Shown here piece after piece: positions 1 to 7,156 of a DNA stretch of 10,021 nucleotides. The stretch covers positions 317-10,337 of the forward strand of contig RWJK01000463.1 of NCBI GenBank assembly GCA_004335835.1, in the 5' to 3' direction. The stretch's first letter is position 1; each line of letters begins with the position of its first letter. A program made the translations under genes and the position numbers. The notes beneath the pieces were generated by a model. That model ran no database searches. It was not told where the DNA came from and was given only the letters and a program-made list of their open reading frames with translations. This DNA comes from Scenedesmus sp. ARA3 (Eukaryota; Chlorophyta; Chlorophyceae; Sphaeropleales; Scenedesmaceae).

Positions 1-26
1 CTGACCAAAGCAGCACCCGAGCCCGC
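1..26 (-). CDS. Possible start of a ninth exon (partial, uncertain)
   Basis: After exon 8 leaves in phase 0, one in-frame continuation near the left edge is acceptor GAGCCAG (AG at 28-27) followed by codons reading AGSGAALV to the edge. An upstream alternative frame reads VWGPALLSQAGSGAALV but has no phase-0 acceptor. The segment is GC-rich like the exons, and the family does continue past the exon 8 block with another helix. The stretch is too short to confirm. Confidence 0.25.
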
Positions 27-237
27 CTGGCTCAGCAGGGCTGGACCCCACACTTCGGAACAGTATAACACACAGTGGCAGACTGCATGCCTTTGCCTCG
101 TCCCTCTTGTTCAACTTAAACGCTTAAACCACATGTTAACACCACCGATTGCGTCCCACTCTCCCTTGGCATCACACACAGCATCTTGCTAGACAGCATC
201 ATTTCTGGAATTGTTTGTTCTGTTGCAGCTAGCATAC

Positions 238-295
238 GTGGCTGAGGTTAACAATAGGGCTTACGGCAGCATCCAGCAGCAGCACTGGCACAACA
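238..295 (-). repeat. Degenerate copy 2 of the exon 8 3' end
   Basis: The minus strand reads VLLLDAA, then, after a 4-base deletion relative to exon 8, SPIVNLSH, followed by a GTATGC donor-like site at 237-232. Exon 8 itself has GATGCTGCTTTCATCAGCCC where this copy has GATGCTGCCGTAAGCCC. The deletion breaks the frame, so this is the most decayed of the three exon 8 ends. The remaining left flank (27-237) shows nothing else recognisable: it is AT-richer and intron-like. Confidence 0.7.
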
Positions 296-365
296 TGTAG
301 ATGACATGTTTGTTACATTTCAATTTTAAGTTTGAATAGCATTCAAATAACAACAGTCAGCTCAC

Positions 366-420
366 CTGGCTCAGATTGACAAGGGGCCTGATGAAGGCAG
401 CATCCAGCAGCAGCGCTGGT
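366..420 (-). repeat. Copy 1 of the exon 8 3' end with donor site
   Basis: The minus strand reads ALLLDAAFIRPLVNLSQ followed by donor GTGAGC at 365-360. Against exon 8 the differences are GCT/GCC, AGC/AGG, CCA/CCC, ATT/CTT, GTG/GTC and AAC/AAT; four are synonymous and two conservative or mild. A possible acceptor TTTTTGCACCAG lies just upstream, but using it gives a length that is not a multiple of three. It lies about 121 bases downstream of the true exon 8 donor. Confidence 0.8.
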
Positions 421-486
421 GCAAAAATCTTCCAGGCACGTGTCAACAGCATTCACATCACAGCTGAACGAGATACTCGCCCTCAC

Positions 487-1101
487 CTGGCTCAGGTTCA
501 CAATTGGGCTGATGAAAGCAGCATCCAGCAGCAGCGCTGACCCTGCCGGCCCCAGCTGCAGCCCCGGCGTATCAAACAGGCAGCGCAGCAGCAGCAGCAC
601 GTGCGGGTGCAGCGCGGCCGCGCCCGGCAGCAGCAGCACACCCATCCAGAAGCGCAGCAGCCACTCTGCATATGTCGGCAGCAGCGCACGGCTCAGCTGC
701 AAGCATAGCCCCTGCATCAAGTGCAGCAGCGCTGCATTGCTAGGGCTAGAAGGGCTGCCTGCAGCAAAGCCAGCAGCGCTGTTGCTGCTGCCGGCTAGGT
801 TGCGGCCTGCGGTGCCAATGGCGTGCCGCAGCGCTGGAATGCTGCTGCTGCTACTGCTGCTGGTGCTGACGCCTGGCTGCCCATGCTGCTGCTGCTGCTG
901 CTGCTGCTGCTGGCCTTGCTGTGAAGCTTTGCCTTGCTGTTGCTGCTGCTGTTGTCCGAGGTTGCCTATCCTGCTGCTGCTGTTACTATGGCTGGCAAGT
1001 GCCGCATTCATGTTGAGGTTTGATGTGAACTGTTGCAGCTTGCTGCCGAGCTCATGAAGGCCCTGGCTGCTGCATGCAGCCGACAGTGTTGCCATGCACT
1101 C
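487..1101 (-). CDS. Exon 8, ECMATLSAACSSQGL block, poly-Gln insert and PTYAEWLLRFWMG block
   Basis: This exon has 205 codons, phase 0 at both ends. The acceptor is TTGCTGCAG (AG at 1103-1102), and the donor is GTGAGG (486-481). It opens with ECMATLSAACSSQGLHELGS, similar to the family helix SVASNIAVWCRAKNLDELAT (from memory). A Gln/Ser/Ala-rich insert follows, including (CAG)9 at 886-912 read as glutamine. The exon closes with LLHLMQGLCLQLSRALLPTY, AEWLLRFWMGVLLLPG, VLLLLRCLFDTPGLQLG and AAFISPIVNLSQ, which parallel the family's SPLLCNEWFPKHSALAFGM and VLLMLKALLQ helices. The Leu-rich stretches are ARM/HEAT helices, not membrane spans. Confidence 0.82.
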
Positions 1102-1132
1102 CTGCAGCAATGGATGTTGCACGGGTACATAC

Positions 1133-1166
<34 letters not shown>

Positions 1167-1275
1167 GCAGAGGGTCAGCACAGGTTTTTCAGCTCATGAA
1201 GGCCCTGGCTGCTGCATGCGGCCGACAGCGTCACCATGCACTCCTGCAGCATTGAATGTCGCACACGCGCATAAT

Positions 1276-1309
<34 letters not shown>

Positions 1310-3865
1310 GTGTCAGTTTGCACCGTGCTGGCATTTTCTCCCAGAAACGTGATCCTGCACCCCCTGCACAGCATCAGAGCAGCTGCGTCCCATGATGATG
1401 TGATGTGGCTGCCGCCACCACACACCTGTCACGCGACAAGCATCACCACCACCCACATGTACGTCAGCTGTCATACACAACACCTACAGCTCACCGGCAG
1501 TGCCTCAAGCAGCTCTGATCCTGGGTCCAGGCAACCCAGCTGGCTGCAGAAATTCGGCACCAGAGCAGCAAACCTCACTGCCACATCCAACCCCAAAATA
1601 TCCAAGTTGACAAGCAACAGAATTACTCACCTGCAGCGCCTCCAGCAGCTCTGATCCCGGCTCCAGCTGCCCCAGCTGGCTGCAGAAAAACGGCACCAGC
1701 GCAGCAAAGCTCACAAGCATGTACAAAATCCTTCCCAGTACCAGAATTACTCACCTGCAGCGCCTCCAGCAGCTCTGATCCCGGCTCCAGCTGCCCCAGC
1801 TGGCTGCAGAAAAACGGCACCAGCGCAGCAAAGCTCACAAGCATGTACAAAATCCTTCCCAGTACCAGAATTACTCACCTGCAGCGCCTCCAGCAGCTCT
1901 GATCCCGGCTCCAGCTGCCCCAGCTGGCTGCAGAAAAACGGCACCAGCGCAGCAATGCTCACAAGCATGTACAAAGTTCTTCCCAGCACTAGGACTCACC
2001 TGCCTGCAGCAGCTCTGATCTCGGCTCCAGGCAACCCAGCTGGCTGCAAAAGAATGGAACCAGCGCAGTAATGCTGACAAGCAGCTGGCCATGCCTATGC
2101 CAACTAATCCGAGTAATCCAGCAACAGGATTACTCACCTGCAGTGCCTGCAGCAGCTCACATCCCGGCTCCAGGCAACCCAGCTGGCTGCAGAAAAACGG
2201 CACCAGAGCAGCAATGCTGACAAGCAGCTGTCCATGCCTGTGGCCCAACAGACTCTGCGAGACAGCCCTGCTGCCAGGCAGCTTTCTAACAGCAGCAGCA
2301 GCAGCAGCAGCAGCACCGCCACCAGGCATCAAAGAAGACCATGCTGCCCAGCTGCTGCTGAGGCCAGGAGAGTTTGCTGCTGCTGCTGCTGCTGCTGCAG
2401 CGCGAGACTGCCGGTGCGCTGGTGTGCTGCTGCCGGGGTGGTGCCGGCTCGCTGCTGATGTGCCGTAGCTGCTGCTGCTGAGCATGTGGCTGTGGCCGTG
2501 GCTTGCAGCAGCAGCAGCAGCAGCAGCAGCAGCGCTGGTGCCGAAACCACGGAGCTCTGGTGCACTACGAGACACAGCAGACGCATCCGCATCGTCACCT
2601 GGCTGCTGCTGTTGCTGCTGTGCAGGATGCGGCGATTGCTGCTGCTGCTGCTGCCGCCGCTGCCCAGCAGCCACCTGCGCCTGCAAGTGCTCCTGCTGCA
2701 ATGATGCTGTTCCAAAGCGTGCATTGCGCCCCGGCCTTGCTGCTGCTGCAGACGCCATGCCAGCTAGCACTGCTGGGCTGTCCCTAACGCTGCTGCGTGA
2801 CGGTGTGGCTGTCGTTGCTCTGCTGCCCGTCCTACTGCTGCTCAAACTGCTCCCAGGCGACCCTGGCCGCAGCTGCTGCCCGCTGCTTCTGACTACACCA
2901 CCCTGCTGCTGCTGCTGCGCTGCTGTAGCTTGATCCCTACTTCCCATTTCAGTGTCATATGCCCCAGGGGCCTGCATTGGCAAACCTCCCCCTGCTACTG
3001 CTGCTGTTGCTGCAGGCAGCTGGCACAATCCTCGAGCCAGCAGCGTTAGCAGCTGCACAGTGGGAAGCTGCGTATCAGCAGCTAATAAACCCTTAAGCAG
3101 CACCTGCTGCACAGCAATCATGTGGTGCGCAGGGCCATCTGGCCCCCGCTCAGGCCACGGCAGAAGTGCAGCAACTGCCCAAGGCATTGGGGTCCCACCA
3201 GAGGGCTCCGCACCACCCACAAAACTCTGGACACCGGACGACACAGACTGCGCTGCTGCTGCTGCTGCTGCTAGTGCATTGCCAGATGCACGGCCCTGGC
3301 TGTAGCTCCCCCTGTTTGCTGCGTCACCCCAGCTGCTACTAGCTGCTGCTGCTGCTTTGTCAGCGGCATTGCCTGCATCGCTCATGTCAGCCTGCTGTCC
3401 TGATCGTACTTTGCTGGCAGCCTTGCTGCTGCTGCTGTCAAGCCAGCTGCTGCCAAACTGTGTGGCTGCAAGCAGCTGCTGAAGCTGCACAGGGTCTGCT
3501 GCAGGTGCTGCTGCGAGCAGCACATTCTGTGTGGTGCTGTCATGCATCGGCAGCTGCTGCAGGCAGGTTGACAGTAGGATGAGCGCCTGCTGGTAGATGT
3601 GCACGTAGCTGGTGAAGCACAGCAGCAGCGAAGACCAGAACACCTGCAGCAGCAGCAGCAGCAGCAGCAGCGGCAGCAGCAGCGGCAGCAGCAGCAGCAG
3701 GATGAGCGCCTGCTGGTAGATGTGCACGTAGCTGGTGAAGCACAGCAGCAGCGAACGACCAGAAAACCTGCAGTGGCAGCAGCAGCAGCAGCAGCAGGAT
3801 GAGCGCCTGCTGGTAGATGTGCACGTAGCTGGTGAAGCGCAGCAGCAGCGACGACCAGAAGACCT

Positions 3866-3896
<31 letters not shown>

Positions 3897-6883
3897 GAGA
3901 GCACAGCAGAATGAGGTTCAGGATAAGCAATGCGTGACGCACCCCTGCGCGCGGCAGAATCACGAGTAAACAACAACACATGTAGCACAACAGCGTGACA
4001 AGCTGTGCACACAGGCTCAAGCCATCACCCGTGGGTACAGCAGCAGTTTGCGTGCCGGCGGCGCTATCACCAAGCTGCGCAGCGTGAGCAGCAGCTCCAG
4101 CGCTACCTCAATGTACGAGTAGCGCCACTGGCAATGCACATAAACCCTGTGACCATGCTGCGCAGCCCTGCTTTAAAGAACCAAGGGACCAAGTTTTAAA
4201 AAGCAAAATCCCCAAGCACATGCACCAACAAACAGAAACACAGCTGAGCTTGATGTGCAGCAACCTTTGTATGTTCGTTCACCCTACCTGTGGGTACAGC
4301 AGCAGCTTGCGTGCCGGCAGCGCCTCCTCCCTCGCAACACATTTGGCAATGCACATAACCCACATCACGCCAATTAGGCTGCGCAGCGTGAGCAGCAGCT
4401 CCAGCGCCTCCTCCCTCGCAACACATTTGGCAATGCACATAACCCACATCACGCCAATTAGGCTGCGCAGCGTGAGCAGCAGCTCCAGCGCCACCTCCCT
4501 CGCAACACATTTGGCAATGCACATAACCCACATCACGCCTGTAACTGCAACACACAAAGCACGAAACACACATAGCGATACACACAATCACAGCCAGCAC
4601 AAGCACACCCTGCGCTGATTCACCTGAGGGTACAGCAGCAGCTTGGGAGCCGGCAGCGCTTCCACCAAACTGCGCAGCGTGAGCAGCAGCTCCAGCACTA
4701 CCTCCCTGGCAACACAGCTGGCAATGCACACAAACCCACACACATGCTGCGCACAAACAATCTGCGCTGCCGGCCGACCAGCACAAGGCTCGTTAGAGCA
4801 GCCAGCCAACCGCCACATACACAAGCACATTGAGTGCATCAGCACAGGCTTGTCTACTCACCTGGGGGTACAGCAGCAGCTTGCGTGCTGGCAGCGCCTC
4901 AACCAAGCTGCGCAGTGTGAGCAGCAGCTCCAGCGCCACCTCCCTTGCTACGTGTGAGGCATCAGCAGCCGCCAGGCACTGCTGCAGGCAGGCCAGCAGC
5001 GTGCTGCACATGTCTGCTGTCAAAGGCGGCGCCAGCGCACGCAGCACCTGCGGCAGCAGCATTTACATGTCGTGTTATGATCTGATTGTTACGACGGGTG
5101 CTGCAGGCAGGCCAGCTGCGTGCCGGCCATGTCGGCGGTCAATGGTGGTGCCAAAGCGCGCAGCACCTGCAGCAGCGACAAGCGCAGTGCACGCAAAGTT
5201 GTTGTGCTTTGAAAACCTGTTCGATTAGGCAAGTGATGTAACAGGCAGGCCAGCAGCGTGCCGGCCATGTCAGCAGAAAGGGGCGGCGCCAGCGCACGCA
5301 GAACCTGCGGCAGCAACATTGACATGTGTTGTGATACATCAGTGAAGATAAGCAAGTGATGTGGCAGGCAGGCCAGCAGCGTGGCGGCCATGTCTGCAGT
5401 GAGGGGTGGCGCAAGCGCACACAGCACCTGCAGCAGCGACAGGAGCAGTGCACGCAAAGTTGTTGTGCTTTACAAACATGTTATGACAAGCAAGTGATGT
5501 GGCAGGCAGGCCAGCAGCGTGCTGTACATGTCTGCAGCGAGGGGCGGCGCCAGCGCACGCAGCAGCAACAGCAGCAGTGCACGTGACTGCTGTGTTATGA
5601 CAGTTTTGTTATAAGTAGCAGGATATATGGCAGGGAAGCCAGCAGCGTGCCGGCTATGTCTGCTGTGAGGGGCGGCGCCAGCGCACGCAGCACCTGCAGC
5701 AGCAGCATTCACACGCCGCGTTGTGATCTGATTGTTAAGATAGGCAAGTGAAGTGGCAGGCAGGCCAGCAGCGAGGCGGAGGGACGGCGCCAGCGCGAGC
5801 AGCAGTGCGACATGCAGTAGCGAGTTTGGTTAAGGTTGTCACGGGTGCCTTGTAACGACCTATACAAGGCTTTAAGAGTGTGTGGTCATGACTACTGTTT
5901 CTCCTGTTGCCGAGTTCTTTGCCTTGTGCTTGCAGCAAACACCCAGCTCTCTTCCATCTGATCTCCTCCAGCACTGTGCAGGGCTCCACTGCTGCTGCAT
6001 ATGCCCGATCGGCCTTCATCCTTCTGTCTCAGCCCCAGCCGCACCTGCTGCGGCCTGCAGGCCAGGTGCCTGGTGTGTGCGTGCAGCGCCCACTCCAGCG
6101 CCACACTAACCTCCCCACCTGCCCTAGCCCTAGCTGCACACTTCTGCTGCCTCGACTCAGGCACACAGCATGCGCCCAAACTCAACCTGAACCCTGCTAC
6201 CGGACCCTCCTGACGCCCTTGCCAATGCATGTGAGCGATTTTGTGTAGTGTCTGTTTCGTCAAAAGAGACAAGAGCCGCCGCACCTGCTGCGACCTGCAG
6301 GCCAGGTGTCTGTTGTGCGCGTGCAGCGCCCACTCCAGCGACACGCCCACCCAGGCCTCTCCTAGCCCTGGCTCAAAGGACAGCGCATCAAGGCAGTGCT
6401 GCACCATGCCTGCAGAGAGCAACAGAGACAAAACAACAGCATCTGTTCAGTCGACCGACGCCCGGTCTTTGCATGTGCCACAGTCGTATGATTCACCCAG
6501 GCCAGGCCCAAAGAACAGTGCGTCCAAGCAGTGCTGCTTTGGCCCAGGGCCAGGCCCTCGCATGACCACACGCCTGCTGCTGCTGCTGCTGCTGCCAGAT
6601 ATAACAACGGGCTGGCGCTCACCTGCGAGTGCTGTGGCGCTGGGCTGCTGCTGCTGCTGGCCCAGGGCCAGACCCTAGTACGCCCACAATTAAGCTGTTG
6701 CTGCTGCCTGCTTCTGCTGCTGCCCCCAACAATACAGTGAGGCGGCTGCTCACCTGGCAGTGCCGTCGCGCTGGGCAGCTGCTGCTGCTGGCCCAGGGCC
6801 AGGTCCTCACATAACCACATGCCAGCTGCTGCTTCTGCTGCTGCTGCTGTCCCAGGGCTAGGTCCTCATAGGCCCACAAGCCA

Positions 6884-6925
<42 letters not shown>

Positions 6926-7124
6926 CGGACATACAATGAGGACTGCGTCCTCCGGCTTCTACACAAGAGCCTGCTACCTTGTGCACTAGTGCAGACTGCT
7001 GCTCGAAGCTCACCTGCAAGAGCTGTTGCGCTGGGCAGCTGCTGCTGCTGGCCCAGGGCCAGGTCCTCGTAGGCCCACAGCCGCCGGCCCTTCATGGACT
7101 GCAGGTACTTGATCAGGTGCGTGG

Positions 7125-7156
<32 letters not shown>

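Noticed and set aside
419..1057. A 212-residue plus-strand open frame rich in Cys, Leu and Ser
   Set aside because: It is the antisense of exon 8. Its Cys and Leu runs come from CTG/TGC readings of the CAG tract, and it has no family resemblance.
1495..2138. CRISPR-like array
   Set aside because: Units are 124 bases, contiguous, contain exon sequence and splice sites, and lack short repeats with unique spacers.
2484..2933. Plus-strand Ala/Cys/Leu-rich open frames opposite exon 7
   Set aside because: Low-complexity antisense shadows of CAG tracts; no conserved motif and no splice logic.
1871..4012. A single 713-residue minus-strand open frame taken as one exon
   Set aside because: Its ends run past good splice sites. 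The first part reads poly-Cys and triplet noise through the exon 7 start copies, and the last part reads into the exon 7 end copies in a shifted frame. Conserved protein fits 3643-2138 only.
5048..6284. A transposon or introner element as the source of the intron 5 array
   Set aside because: The repeated unit is exon 6 sequence with its acceptor. I saw no terminal inverted repeats, target-site duplications or transposase or reverse transcriptase coding, so local tandem duplication explains it better.
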